A DNA stretch of 64,000 nucleotides from CAXBCP01 sp047638395 (GTDB taxonomy: Bacteria; Pseudomonadota; Alphaproteobacteria; MPNO01; UBA830): assembly GCA_047638395.1 (NCBI GenBank), contig JBLIMV010000002.1:169973-233972 (forward strand), written 5' to 3'. The notes below the pieces were generated by a model. That model worked only from the letters and a program-made list of their open reading frames with translations, made no database searches and had not been told where the DNA came from. Each line of letters starts with the position of its first letter. The first letter of the stretch is position 1. The translations under genes were made by a program, and so were the position numbers. Positions 1 to 8,131 of this stretch are shown here, in pieces.

Positions 1-870
1 ATCGAGCACGAGGATTGCATCCGCATCGGGCAGATAAGGACCTGGTTCGTAGCCCATATGCATCGGATGATCCGTCGAAATATTCACATAACGCGGCCGA
101 TAGGTGATCACCGGCAGGGCGTAGCGCTCGGCGAGTGATTCCAGCGCCGGGACGGCGGCGCGGTTCTGGCCCATGCTGGCCGTGATGATGATCGGATTTT
201 CGGCAGCAGCCAGGATCTCGGCGGCTTCGTCGATAGCGTTCGCATCGGCGGAAGCGGCACGCGCCGGCTGGCGGCGGGTCGGCGACTGATACGTGAAATC
301 GCCCGGCTTTTCAGCCAGAACTTCGCGCGGCAGGGACAGATAGACCGGGCCACGGGGTTCGGTCATGGCGATGGTAACGGCGCGGTCGACGATGGTTTCG
401 ACCTGCTTCGCATTACGCAGCTCGTAATCCCATTTGACCATTTCGCGCATCACGCCACCCTGGTCGAACATTTCCTGTCCCCAGTGAATATAAAGCGAGC
501 GCGATCCGTCGAAGCCTTCTTCTGTCAGCGGTGTACGGCCGGATGTCATCAGGACGGGCACATTCTCACGCGCGGCGTTCATCACGCCGCAGATCGCGTT
601 CGCGGTGCCGACATTCACATGCACCATCACCGATGCAAGCCGGCCGGTCGCGACGTAATAGCCATGGGCCATCGCGACGCCGAGGTTTTCATGCGGCACC
701 GTGATGGGAGTCGGCGCGCTGCCCTCGCCTGTCAGCGATTTGGACAGGCCTTCGATGATCGATGGAAAATCCGTGCCGGCATTGCCGAACAGGTAGTCGA
801 CTCCACGGTCTTTCAGGAGCGTCAGATAGGCTTCTGCGGCACTATCGACCTTGATTGTCTTGGCTGGCAT
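1..870 (-). CDS. thiamine-diphosphate-dependent enzyme, acetolactate synthase/benzoylformate decarboxylase family (C-terminus off the window)
   Basis: The frame is open from an ATG at 870 to the left edge, giving 290 residues of an enzyme that should be about 550. The N-terminal pyrimidine-binding domain is clear: Gly-Asn-Ala-Gly-Thr-Asp near residues 29-34 and the His60-Glu61 pair in PHENLGVAMAHG, where Glu61 is the expected cofactor-activating glutamate. The start of the central domain follows, with NPIIITASMG near residue 200. The family decarboxylates or ligates 2-oxo acids in the cytoplasm. The FAD and catalytic C-terminal domains are not visible, so the substrate cannot be assigned. The neighbouring dioxygenase, GST and hydrolase suggest a role in aromatic or 2-oxo-acid catabolism; this is inference. 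Confidence 0.85.
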   Translation of the reverse strand, partial: MPAKTIKVDSAAEAYLTLLKDRGVDYLFGNAGTDFPSIIEGLSKSLTGEGSAPTPITVPHENLGVAMAHGYYVATGRLASVMVHVNVGTANAICGVMNAARENVPVLMTSGRTPLTEEGFDGSRSLYIHWGQEMFDQGGVMREMVKWDYELRNAKQVETIVDRAVTIAMTEPRGPVYLSLPREVLAEKPGDFTYQSPTRRQPARAASADANAIDEAAEILAAAENPIIITASMGQNRAAVPALESLAERYALPVITYRPRYVNISTDHPMHMGYEPGPYLPDADAILVLD

Positions 871-961
871 GGCTGTCCCTCATCCCTAATGTTTATGGGT
901 TGTTTGTGGCTTTTCGATAGCACGGACCAGACGGCATTGCCACCGCCCGGCACGGCGAATA

Positions 962-1750
962 TCAGGCCGCGAGAATTTCCCTCAATTTCGCATCCGTCTC
1001 GTTCCGCGGCACGTCAAAACGGTCCCGGTCGGCATCGCTTAGTACATCTTCGATACAGGGCCCGTAGGTCGGACGCGCCTTCATGGCGGCAAACCAGCGG
1101 GTGATATTGGGCCGGTCCGCCCATAACCCTTCCATGCCCAGCATCTCGGCGCGATTGATATAGGGCGTCAGCGCCGCATCGGCGAGCGACCAGGCATCGC
1201 CGGCCAGAAATTCCGTGTCGGCAAGATCGGCTTCCATCTGTGTCGCCGCCTTTTCGTACTGTCGGATGGCGTTCGCGACCAGCGGGGCCGCCAAGCCCAT
1301 TTCAACCGATTGCTGCTGGCGTTCGCGATAGGCGGGATCGGGAATGCGGGCAAAATGCGCGGCAAGATCTTCGGGCGATTTCAGGATAAGCACCTTGCGG
1401 TTGGCGGTCGCAAAGGTCACGACGCCGATCGCTGCATGCAGCACATCGTCCACCCGCTTCATCCAGAGCCGGGCCCGCGCCCGCAGCACAGGGTCGGCGG
1501 GCATCAACGGCGGCTCGGGGAACGCTTCGTCCAGGTAGCCCAGAATAATCGAGGATTCGATGATGACATTACCGTCATGGACCAGCGTCGGGATGACGCC
1601 GTTCGGGTTGAGCTTCAGATATTCCGGCGTGTGCTGATCGCCCCGTTGCAGATTCAGGATTTCGCCTTCCCAGTCGAGACCCTTTTCAGCCAGGACAAGA
1701 CGCACCTTGATGGCACAGACGGATGTCGTGCCGTGATAGAGCTTGATCAA
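962..1750 (-). CDS. glutathione S-transferase family protein
   Basis: This 262-residue protein begins with a thioredoxin-like GST fold. It has YHGTTSVCAIKVRLVLAEKG at residues 5-24 and the cis-proline segment VIPTLVHDG followed by ESS, the usual glutathione gamma-glutamyl binding motif, near residues 53-67. An all-helical C-terminal domain follows. The family conjugates, isomerises or reductively cleaves substrates with glutathione in the cytosol. The start is TTG, supported by AGGAA about 9 nt upstream; that Shine-Dalgarno lies against the stop of the upstream hydrolase gene (9-nt gap), so the two genes are probably co-transcribed. Rieske dioxygenase and TPP-enzyme neighbours suggest a catabolic role such as ring-product isomerisation, but the substrate is unknown. 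Confidence 0.85.
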   Translation of the reverse strand: MIKLYHGTTSVCAIKVRLVLAEKGLDWEGEILNLQRGDQHTPEYLKLNPNGVIPTLVHDGNVIIESSIILGYLDEAFPEPPLMPADPVLRARARLWMKRVDDVLHAAIGVVTFATANRKVLILKSPEDLAAHFARIPDPAYRERQQQSVEMGLAAPLVANAIRQYEKAATQMEADLADTEFLAGDAWSLADAALTPYINRAEMLGMEGLWADRPNITRWFAAMKARPTYGPCIEDVLSDADRDRFDVPRNETDAKLREILAA

Positions 1751-1759
1751 TGTAAATTC

Positions 1760-2464
1760 CTACTCGGCGGCGGCAACGTCGTTATGACGGATCATGCGGT
1801 CCATCACCTCATCCGACGTCATCACATCGCCAAACTGCTGGATAAAGGTCTCCAACGAGGCAAGATGCTCGTCATCGGACGACGCGGCGCAGCAGTCGGA
1901 CACCATGACCGATTTAAAATCGAGCATCATCGCGTCCCGTGCGGTGGAATCGCAGCACACATTGGTCTTGGTGCCGCCGACCAGAACGGTGTCGATGCCA
2001 CGGCTTCGCAACACCCGCTCAAGCGTTGACGAGCCATGCGCGAAGGCGCTGTAGCGGTTCTTGATCAACGTGATATCGCCCTCTTCAACAACCAGATCGT
2101 CCCAGACCTTCTGGGATTCTGGCGCCAGGCTTTCGACCATGCGCTGGCGGATATCCGGATTGCGCACCACGTGATTAAAGAAAACTTCCCAGTCGCTGAT
2201 CCCGTCATTGAGTGTGTTGGTATGCAGCACCCAGAAGACCGGCACACCAAGCGAGCGCAACCTGGCGGCCAGGTCGTTGATCGACGGCACGACATCCCGG
2301 GCGGTGGGTACTTCGCCGGGGGCGCCGGGCAGACAGAACGTGTTCTGCATATCGATGATCACAAGTGCGGATTTGCGCGGGTCGAGTTCTGTAAACCAGT
2401 GAATGTCGCCGCGCCGGGCGACCACGCGGTCGACAATGTGCTGGCTGATAGAGACGTTATGCAT
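1760..2464 (-). CDS. cysteine hydrolase, isochorismatase family
   Basis: A 234-residue protein of the isochorismatase-like hydrolase family. The expected catalytic triad is visible: Asp38 in LVIIDMQ, a lysine in LIKNRYSAF, and a cysteine in GGTKTNVCCDSTARDA with the cis-peptide segment just before it. Members hydrolyse amides such as nicotinamide, N-carbamoylsarcosine or biuret, or vinyl ethers such as isochorismate. The sequence alone does not decide which. The ATG at 2464 is the first gene of a minus-strand unit that continues into the GST-like gene and probably the TPP enzyme. It diverges from the dioxygenase genes across a 144-bp region carrying two inverted repeats. Confidence 0.85.
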   Translation of the reverse strand: MHNVSISQHIVDRVVARRGDIHWFTELDPRKSALVIIDMQNTFCLPGAPGEVPTARDVVPSINDLAARLRSLGVPVFWVLHTNTLNDGISDWEVFFNHVVRNPDIRQRMVESLAPESQKVWDDLVVEEGDITLIKNRYSAFAHGSSTLERVLRSRGIDTVLVGGTKTNVCCDSTARDAMMLDFKSVMVSDCCAASSDDEHLASLETFIQQFGDVMTSDEVMDRMIRHNDVAAAE

Positions 2465-2506
2465 CTGTTGGCCCTCATCTGCTTACCGGTGATCCCATCA
2501 CCCGTG

Positions 2507-2562
2507 GATACCTAATCGTATCACCGGCATCGCACTGGGAATACCCGTCGCCCTATGGGTAT
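2507..2562. promoter_or_regulatory. pair of inverted repeats in divergent promoter region
   Basis: Between the divergent hydrolase and dioxygenase genes lie two short palindromes: GATAC-N6-GTATC at 2507-2522 and ATACCC-N10-GGGTAT at 2541-2562. Both share a GATACC/ATACCC-like half-site, which would suit a dimeric regulator controlling both directions. No regulator gene is adjacent in the window. Sites this short can arise by chance. Confidence 0.35.
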
Positions 2563-2608
2563 AGTTATCTTTCAGAACTATGTCGTGACGCTGAGAAGGG
2601 AACTATCG

Positions 2609-3973
2609 ATGTCCGGAAATCTGAGCGAACTTGTGGGGCGCGGCCGGGTCAGCCGGCGGCTGTATACCGACCCAGCGATTTTCGAAGAGGAGATGAAACG
2701 CATCTTCGGCCGTGCCTGGCTCTGGCTTGGGCATGAGAGCCAGATCAAGAACCCGGGCGATTTCTTCACCACGCGCATGGGCCGCGACCGGATCATCGTC
2801 GCCCGGCACGACGACGGTGAAATATACGCCTTCCATAACCGCTGCACCCATCGCGGTGCCGAGGTCTGTCCCAAAAAATCGGGCAACGCGGCGCATTTCG
2901 AATGCCCCTATCACGCCTGGACATTCCGCACCGACGGCTCGCTCAAATCGGTGCCACTGCGCAAGGGCTACGATTCCGGTTTTGATGCGCGGATCGACGC
3001 CCTGGCGCTCGAACCCGTCGCACGGCTGGACAGCTACCAGGGGTTTATCTTCGGAAGCCATGCCGCCGACGGAGACGACCTGCAGACCTATCTCGGCCCG
3101 GATGTCCGCGCCGCGTTCGATAATTTCATCGACCGGTCGCCGGACGGCACGGTGGAGATGGCGGGCGGCACCACGGTGCAGCGCTATCGCGGCAACTGGA
3201 AGCTTCAGATCGAGAATTCCATCGACCTTCTGCACCCGCTGATCCTGCATAACAGTGCGGTCGATGCCGCGGACCGGGTCGATCACGGCGGGCGCGAGCC
3301 GTCCATCGAATGGGACACAGTCAAGGCAAACGGGCTCAGCTTCAGCGAATGGGACGAATTGCATGTCGCCGCCCTGCCCCGTGGCCATTGCTGGATGGGT
3401 GGATTCCTGACCAAGTCGATCGACGACGATGCCGAAAAGGCCGTCATGGACGAAAACGGCTGGCGGGCCCTGCAGTCCCAGTACCGCGACACCATGATCG
3501 CGGCCCATGGCGAAGAACGGACGGATGAAGTGCTCGCCTTCAACCGTCACAACACCATCGTCTATCCCAATCTGTTGGTGAATTCCCGCCTGGCGCAGAT
3601 CCGTATTCTGCACCCGTCGGCGGCGGACTGCACCGAGCAGCACGGCTACATCTTCCGCCGCGGCGGCGCACCGGAACGCATGTTCGAAGCATCGGTCCGG
3701 ATGGTGAACGCCAATAACTCACCATCATCCATCGTGACCAGCGACGACCACGAAGTGTTCGAACGCATTCAGGAAGCACTGGAATTCGGCACGTCCGAAT
3801 GGCTCGACTGGTCACGCGGGATCGATCAGGAGCGTGAACTGGAAGGCGGCACCGGCGGCGCCGGCACCAATGAAGTGGCAATGCGCAACCAGCACCGCGC
3901 CTGGGCGGAATATATGGCGGCCGAATACATAGTGGACGAAGACAGGGCGCCCGCACCCATGGCAGACGCCTGA
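2609..3973 (+). CDS. aromatic ring-hydroxylating dioxygenase, large (alpha) subunit
   Basis: This is the catalytic subunit of a Rieske non-heme iron oxygenase, about 454 residues long. The Rieske [2Fe-2S] ligands are Cys79, His81, Cys99 and His102 (CTHRG ... CPYHAW). The mononuclear iron centre shows the ENxxDxxHxxxxH signature: bridging Asp206, then iron ligands His209 and His214. The enzyme inserts O2 into an aromatic or aromatic-acid ring. An upstream ATG-like start at 2555 exists, but ATG at 2609 is preferred because GAGAAGGG lies just before it. The beta subunit follows after 1 nt. No ferredoxin or reductase gene is nearby, so electrons must come from elsewhere. The substrate is unresolved; benzoate-, salicylate- or phenylpropionate-type acids are plausible. 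Confidence 0.93.
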   Translation: MSGNLSELVGRGRVSRRLYTDPAIFEEEMKRIFGRAWLWLGHESQIKNPGDFFTTRMGRDRIIVARHDDGEIYAFHNRCTHRGAEVCPKKSGNAAHFECPYHAWTFRTDGSLKSVPLRKGYDSGFDARIDALALEPVARLDSYQGFIFGSHAADGDDLQTYLGPDVRAAFDNFIDRSPDGTVEMAGGTTVQRYRGNWKLQIENSIDLLHPLILHNSAVDAADRVDHGGREPSIEWDTVKANGLSFSEWDELHVAALPRGHCWMGGFLTKSIDDDAEKAVMDENGWRALQSQYRDTMIAAHGEERTDEVLAFNRHNTIVYPNLLVNSRLAQIRILHPSAADCTEQHGYIFRRGGAPERMFEASVRMVNANNSPSSIVTSDDHEVFERIQEALEFGTSEWLDWSRGIDQERELEGGTGGAGTNEVAMRNQHRAWAEYMAAEYIVDEDRAPAPMADA

Positions 3974-3974
3974 G

Positions 3975-4487
3975 ATGCCCCCCGGCGCGACGGCATCACT
4001 CGAACGCTGGCACACGGTACAGCAGTTTCTGTTTCACGAAGCCCGGTTGCTGGACGAACGCCACTGGGACGACTGGCTGAATCTATACCAGGACGATGCC
4101 GAATACTGGATGCCCTATGAATGGGGACAACAGAGCGCGACCGACCATGTGTCGCTGTTCTTTGAAGACAAAACCCTGCTGCGGATGCGGATCGACCGGT
4201 TGAAGAACGATCTGTCGCCGCTCGAATGGCCGCCGGCGCGGACCAACCGGCACCTTTCCAATGTGCAGATCACCGACGATACCGGCGACCGGGTAACCGC
4301 GACCGCGTATCTCGCCTTCGTCGAATACCGGCGTGAGGAGCAGCGCTGGTATTCAGGCCGCGTCACCTGGGCGCTCGACGCGGCCGGGGACGGAAACGGG
4401 GACGGCTTTCGGATCGCGGCCAAGCGGGTCGATCTGCTGAACTGCGATCAGGAAAGCGGGCATCTGCGGTTTGCGGCACCGATGTAG
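3975..4487 (+). CDS. aromatic ring-hydroxylating dioxygenase, small (beta) subunit
   Basis: A 170-residue protein with the NTF2-like cone fold of dioxygenase beta subunits. Recognisable stretches are FLFHEARLLDERHWDDWLNL near the N-terminus, YWMPYEW, and the Arg-rich strand RTNRHLSNVQI in the middle. In this family the beta subunit is structural, forming an alpha3beta3 hexamer with the large subunit. The ATG begins 1 nt after the alpha-subunit stop codon, so translational coupling and equal expression are likely. The length matches the usual 160-190 residues. Confidence 0.92.
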   Translation: MPPGATASLERWHTVQQFLFHEARLLDERHWDDWLNLYQDDAEYWMPYEWGQQSATDHVSLFFEDKTLLRMRIDRLKNDLSPLEWPPARTNRHLSNVQITDDTGDRVTATAYLAFVEYRREEQRWYSGRVTWALDAAGDGNGDGFRIAAKRVDLLNCDQESGHLRFAAPM

Positions 4488-4540
4488 GGTCGTTGATCGC
4501 CAGCGTGAATGATCGCACCACCCAAGGGAGCAATACTGAA

Positions 4541-4616
4541 TGTCACCCCAGCCTTGTGCCGGGGTCCAGTCTTCAAAGGCACCACACCTGGGTCCCGGCA
4601 CAAGGCCGGGATGACA
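4541..4616. repeat. long imperfect palindromic (REP-like) intergenic element
   Basis: Two arms of 29 nt (4541-4569 and 4588-4616) are reverse complements with about four mismatches, around an 18-nt centre. The arms begin TGTCA(C/T)CCC(A/G)GCC and contain TTGTGCCGGG. This is typical of the GC-rich REP/palindromic elements scattered through alphaproteobacterial genomes. As RNA it would form a very stable hairpin that could end or protect the dioxygenase transcript. Only one copy is seen in this window. Confidence 0.75.
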
Positions 4617-4677
4617 CATTGATCGTCCTGTCCAATATCTGTTGAGCCGTGAAACGTGCTAAAGGGTCACCGCAATC

Positions 4678-5808
4678 ATGGCAGTTCGTTTTTCCTTTTA
4701 TTACGCAGCGATCTTTCTGGCGGTCGGCATTCATCTGCCGTTCTGGCCGGCATGGCTGAAATATCGCGGGCTCGACGCGACGGAGATCAGTTTGATCCTG
4801 TCGGTTGCCGTGTGGATACGCGCCTTCGCCAGCCCGCTGATCGCCCATTTCGCTGACCGCTCAGGCGCCCATAAGAAAATCATCATGATCTCGGCGGGCG
4901 GCGGCGTGATTACCTATGCGCTGTTCGGCATCGCCGACGGGTTCTGGGCACTGTTCGTGGTCAACGTGCTGGCGAGCGCGATGTTCATGGCGCTGATACC
5001 GCTCGGCGAAAATCTCGCATCCCGCGCCTCGGTCGAACACGGCTTCGATTACGGACGCGTGCGACTGTGGGGATCGATCACATTTATCCTTGCCGCCTAT
5101 GCGGGCGGCTGGGTGGTCGAACGGTCCGGCGATGAAGCGATCCTGTGGATGATTGTCGCGGCGATGGTCGCGGCCTTTGTCGCCGGATTCGGCCTGCCCG
5201 ACCGGCCGGCGCGCGACCGGCCAGTGGTGCGGTTTCCCGCCTTCGTGTTGTTGCGGCAAAAACCGTTCCTGGTGTTTATCGCCGCGGTCAGCCTGCTGCA
5301 GTCGAGCCACGCGGTGCTCTATGTGTTCGGGACGATCCACTGGCGAGAAGCGGGACTGCCGGACGATGTGATCGGCGCGCTGTGGGCCGAGGGCGTGATC
5401 GCCGAGATTATCCTGTTTGCCTTCTCGGGCGCGGTCCTCGCCCGGATCAGCCCGATACGGCTGATGTATATCGCTGCCATCGGCGGCATTATCCGCTGGG
5501 TGATCCTGGCAAACACGACCGACATCGGGATGCTGTTTGCGACCCAGTGGCTCCACGGGCTGACATTCGGTGCGGCCCATCTGGCGGCGATGCATCACAT
5601 GCTGCAAACGATACCGGAACACATGTCGGCATCGGCGCAGAGCCTGTATTCGGGCTTTGCCATCGGTCTGGTGATGGGCCTGACAATGCTGGTCGCGGGC
5701 GGTTTATATGAAAATCTGGCAGGCGGCGCGTTCTACGCGATGATCGGACTGTCCGCCGCCGGGGGGGCCGCCGCTATCTGGCTGGCCCGACTAAAGCAGC
5801 CCGTTTAG
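4678..5808 (+). CDS. MFS transporter, HcaT (3-phenylpropionic acid transporter)-like
   Basis: A 376-residue polytopic membrane protein with about 12 predicted helices. The N-terminus (FYYAAIFLAVGIHLPFWPAW, then LSVAVWIRAFASPLIAHFADR) resembles the MFS_1-like/HcaT branch, whose E. coli member is linked to 3-phenylpropionate uptake. Location right after a ring-hydroxylating dioxygenase pair fits import of the aromatic acid oxidised by it. That functional link is inference. The gene is separated from the beta subunit by the palindromic element at 4541-4616 and may have its own promoter. Confidence 0.8.
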   Translation: MAVRFSFYYAAIFLAVGIHLPFWPAWLKYRGLDATEISLILSVAVWIRAFASPLIAHFADRSGAHKKIIMISAGGGVITYALFGIADGFWALFVVNVLASAMFMALIPLGENLASRASVEHGFDYGRVRLWGSITFILAAYAGGWVVERSGDEAILWMIVAAMVAAFVAGFGLPDRPARDRPVVRFPAFVLLRQKPFLVFIAAVSLLQSSHAVLYVFGTIHWREAGLPDDVIGALWAEGVIAEIILFAFSGAVLARISPIRLMYIAAIGGIIRWVILANTTDIGMLFATQWLHGLTFGAAHLAAMHHMLQTIPEHMSASAQSLYSGFAIGLVMGLTMLVAGGLYENLAGGAFYAMIGLSAAGGAAAIWLARLKQPV

Positions 5809-5847
5809 GCTGCCCAACTAAAGCAAGCTCGACTAACCAAAAGCCGT

Positions 5848-6036
5848 TTAGTGAAGCTGCTCTTCGTGGTCCATCGACGTGCGGATCAGCAGGAAGACAA
5901 ACAGCACGGCGAAGACGAATATCGCCAGACCGCCATAATAGCCGAGGCCGACGCCGGCCCGTGCCGCGACGAACAGGCCGCCGAGGCCCATCACGATGGT
6001 GGCAAAGCCGAGAATCCAGTTCGAAAAATTGTTCAT
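5848..6036 (-). CDS. small two-helix membrane protein, function unknown
   Basis: The preferred start is the ATG at 6036, preceded by GGCGGAACAGG. A longer TTG start at 6054 would add six residues. The 62-residue product has two hydrophobic segments (about residues 8-30 and 34-52) joined by a short glycine-rich turn, and an acidic, His-containing tail (MDHEEQLH). No family is recognised. It faces the MFS gene tail-to-tail and lies downstream of an orphan histidine kinase on the same strand with a 63-bp gap (start of small gene at 6036, kinase stop at 6118). Confidence 0.6.
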   Translation of the reverse strand: MNNFSNWILGFATIVMGLGGLFVAARAGVGLGYYGGLAIFVFAVLFVFLLIRTSMDHEEQLH

Positions 6037-6117
6037 AGCCTGTTCCGCCGTCAATCTATTGGTCTGCCAAATCGTCTGCCGGGATAAATAAACGCTCCCG
6101 GGGTTCTTCGCAACGCG

Positions 6118-7590
6118 CTATTCCGCCGCATTCGCAGGCGGGCCTGGTTCGGCGGCGCCGGTCTGCGCCGTCCGCCCGAAGCGCACGCGCTCTCGTTTCT
6201 CTTCTACCGGCAGGCGCAGCACGAATGTCGTGCCGTCCTCGCCGCTTCGCGCCAGTTCCGCATCGCCGCCGTGACCACGCATCAAATCGCGGGCAATGGC
6301 GAGTCCGAGGCCGGTACCGCCAACACGGGTAGAGCCCTGAAATGGCTCAAACAGGTGATCACGCACCTTGGCCGGCAGGCCGGGGCCGTTATCGGCGACC
6401 TCGATCGATGTCATCTCTGCATCGGCCTGGGCCGTCACCGCAACCTTGGTCGCACCTGCCTGAAAGGCATTAAGCACCAAATTGGATAACACCCGGTAAA
6501 GCTGGTCCCGGTCGGCAAATATATGCAATTCGCGGGCGACCGAGTTCTCGATCATGCCGCTCTGGCGTTCGCGGGCCGAAATCTCGGTTGCAATGTCGCT
6601 GACCAGCCCGGCGAGATCGAAATGCGTGAGTTCGGGCGCCGGTGTGCCCTCGTTGGAAAATGTCAGCGTCCGGCTGCACAACGCCACCGCGCGGTCGATT
6701 GCGCCGAGCAGCGTCGGCGCTATGCGCTTTACGTTCGGGTCGGCACTATCCGATACATGATCGGAGACCAGCTGCGCGGTTGCCAGAATATTGCGCAGGT
6801 CGTGATTGATCTTGGTGACCGCGGTGCCGAGTGCCGCCAGGCGGGCGCGCTGTTTGAGCGCATCGCGCAGACGCCGCTGCATCTGGGCCAGTTCGCGCTG
6901 GGCCCGGCCGATCTCGTCGCGCCGGCGGCTGGGACGGATCAGACGGCGGGCGTCTTCGGGATTGCGGCGGAATTTTTCCATGCTGTCGGTGATGCCCAGC
7001 ATCGGGCGCACGAACAGCCATTGCAGGCTGAGGAACACCAGTGTCGCGGTCATCAGCGAAATCATGACGGAGAGGAGAAGGATCCTGCTGGAATAATCCA
7101 GCATCATTTCGCGCAGGACCCATTCGTTAATCACTGTTTCGACCAGGACATCCGGATTTGTCGGCGACGGCCCGACGATGCGGATCATCCGGCGGTCGGT
7201 ATTCCACATCACCGACAGCGCCTCGCCGATCAACGCGAAGAACTCCTTGTCCCGCGTATCGTAACCCGCATGAACCTTGGGCGGCATGTTGCGGCTCAGC
7301 ATTAAGGCCTTGGATTCGGGGCGGCGCAGAACAATCCCGTAGGACTTCGCGCTTTTGAGCAGTTCTTCGAGCAACGCGGTGCTGACGCGGTTATCGGTCG
7401 GCGCTTCGAGTGCGAGGCTCGCCAGATGGGCGGCGGCGATCCGCTCTTCCATATAGGTGATGCGGTAGCGGCCGATAGACGGCGCATAGATAAAAACCTC
7501 GCTCAGCATCACGAAGAACATCGTGAGCAGCAGCAGCCGCGCGGACATCCCGGTCAGAAGCATCGGCAGGCGTTTGGGTTTCTCATCCAT
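6118..7590 (-). CDS. membrane sensor histidine kinase (orphan)
   Basis: A 490-residue transmembrane kinase. Hydrophobic segments near residues 18-38 and 168-192 bracket a periplasmic sensor of about 130 residues. A HAMP-like linker follows (about 190-245), then a HisKA-type dimerisation helix with phospho-acceptor His263 in KINHDLRNILA, and a GHKL ATPase domain with N (NLVLNAFQAGA), G1 (DNGPGLP) and G2 (GGTGLGLAIA) boxes near residues 380-460. The H-box reads HDLRN rather than HExxP. No response-regulator gene is adjacent, so the partner is unknown. The N-terminal domain is not similar to anything I can name. Confidence 0.88.
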   Translation of the reverse strand: MDEKPKRLPMLLTGMSARLLLLTMFFVMLSEVFIYAPSIGRYRITYMEERIAAAHLASLALEAPTDNRVSTALLEELLKSAKSYGIVLRRPESKALMLSRNMPPKVHAGYDTRDKEFFALIGEALSVMWNTDRRMIRIVGPSPTNPDVLVETVINEWVLREMMLDYSSRILLLSVMISLMTATLVFLSLQWLFVRPMLGITDSMEKFRRNPEDARRLIRPSRRRDEIGRAQRELAQMQRRLRDALKQRARLAALGTAVTKINHDLRNILATAQLVSDHVSDSADPNVKRIAPTLLGAIDRAVALCSRTLTFSNEGTPAPELTHFDLAGLVSDIATEISARERQSGMIENSVARELHIFADRDQLYRVLSNLVLNAFQAGATKVAVTAQADAEMTSIEVADNGPGLPAKVRDHLFEPFQGSTRVGGTGLGLAIARDLMRGHGGDAELARSGEDGTTFVLRLPVEEKRERVRFGRTAQTGAAEPGPPANAAE

Positions 7591-7638
7591 GGAGGGGACT
7601 ATAGCGAAGCTCCCCGGCAGGCTCTACGCCCTTGATAT

Positions 7639-7670
7639 AAAAGAAAACGCCCTCCCCGAGGGGGAGGGCG
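7639..7670 (-). terminator. rho-independent terminator of the Cys-rich protein gene
   Basis: A perfect GC-rich stem with arms AACGCCCTCCCC (minus-strand sense) spans 7644-7670 with a 3-nt loop. On the minus strand it is followed by TTTTCTTTTATA. It lies 35 nt past the stop of the Cys-rich gene and shields the kinase gene downstream. Confidence 0.88.
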
Positions 7671-7704
7671 TTCGATAGCTTCGTAAAAGCGTGAAGAAAC
7701 GCTC

Positions 7705-7968
7705 TTACATTTTCTTTTTTGCACCGCAGGGATTGCAGGGATTCTTCGCCTTGCAAGGATTACAGGGGTTCTTCGCGGCGCAGGGATTTTTCGCCTTGCA
7801 CGGATTGCAGGGGTTCTTCGCTGCACACGGGTTCTTCGCTTTGCACGGACCGCAGGCGGCGATCTGGACCAGCGTGTCACTGGAAATGCCAGCCGCGGCG
7901 GCAGGCATTGCGACGGTGCCGGCGGCGAGAGCAACAACGCTGAGGGTCGTGATGGTTTTCTTGATCAT
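7705..7968 (-). CDS. secreted Cys-rich repeat protein (KNPC/NPCNPC repeats)
   Basis: This 87-residue protein has a Sec signal peptide (MIKK, hydrophobic core, cleavage expected near AMPAAAAG at residues 20-27). The mature part is dominated by a low-complexity array of CGPCKAKNPC, AAKNPCNPC and KAKNPC units with ten cysteines, many lysines and no histidine. The ATG has a good GGGAG ribosome site and the gene ends in a strong terminator. Cysteines in CxxC and CNPC spacing, together with lysines, point to periplasmic metal (copper, zinc) or redox chemistry, but no activity is established. Similar KNPC-type proteins occur as uncharacterised secreted proteins in other proteobacteria. The adjacent MerA-like flavoprotein could be functionally related; that is speculative. 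Confidence 0.82.
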   Translation of the reverse strand: MIKKTITTLSVVALAAGTVAMPAAAAGISSDTLVQIAACGPCKAKNPCAAKNPCNPCKAKNPCAAKNPCNPCKAKNPCNPCGAKKKM

Positions 7969-8067
7969 AGATTATCTCCCAATGACGATACGTAAATCTG
8001 GGACTGCGGAGGAATTCCGCTGTCCCAGTGATTAGATGGGGATTCCTCCCGCCAAACAATGCACACT

Positions 8068-8099
8068 ATGCTCACCGGTTCTCAACTAGTTGTGAGCAT
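8068..8099. promoter_or_regulatory. inverted repeat upstream of the Cys-rich gene, candidate operator
   Basis: ATGCTCAC at 8068-8075 is repeated perfectly inverted as GTGAGCAT at 8092-8099 with a 16-nt spacer. It sits about 100 bp upstream of the Cys-rich gene start, within the 163-bp gap to the flavoprotein gene. It has no T-tract on the minus strand, so an operator is more likely than a terminator. Its binding protein is unknown. Confidence 0.45.
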
Positions 8100-8131
8100 G
8101 AGGTTTTATCCACCGAAGACAGCGCAGAATC

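Noticed and set aside
2603..3643. 346-codon minus-strand frame opposite the Rieske alpha subunit
   Set aside because: It overlaps a gene with complete family motifs, and the translation shows no domain.
7719..8035. Plus-strand frames across the Cys-rich gene
   Set aside because: They are shadows of the repeat. The minus strand has the signal peptide, ribosome site and terminator.
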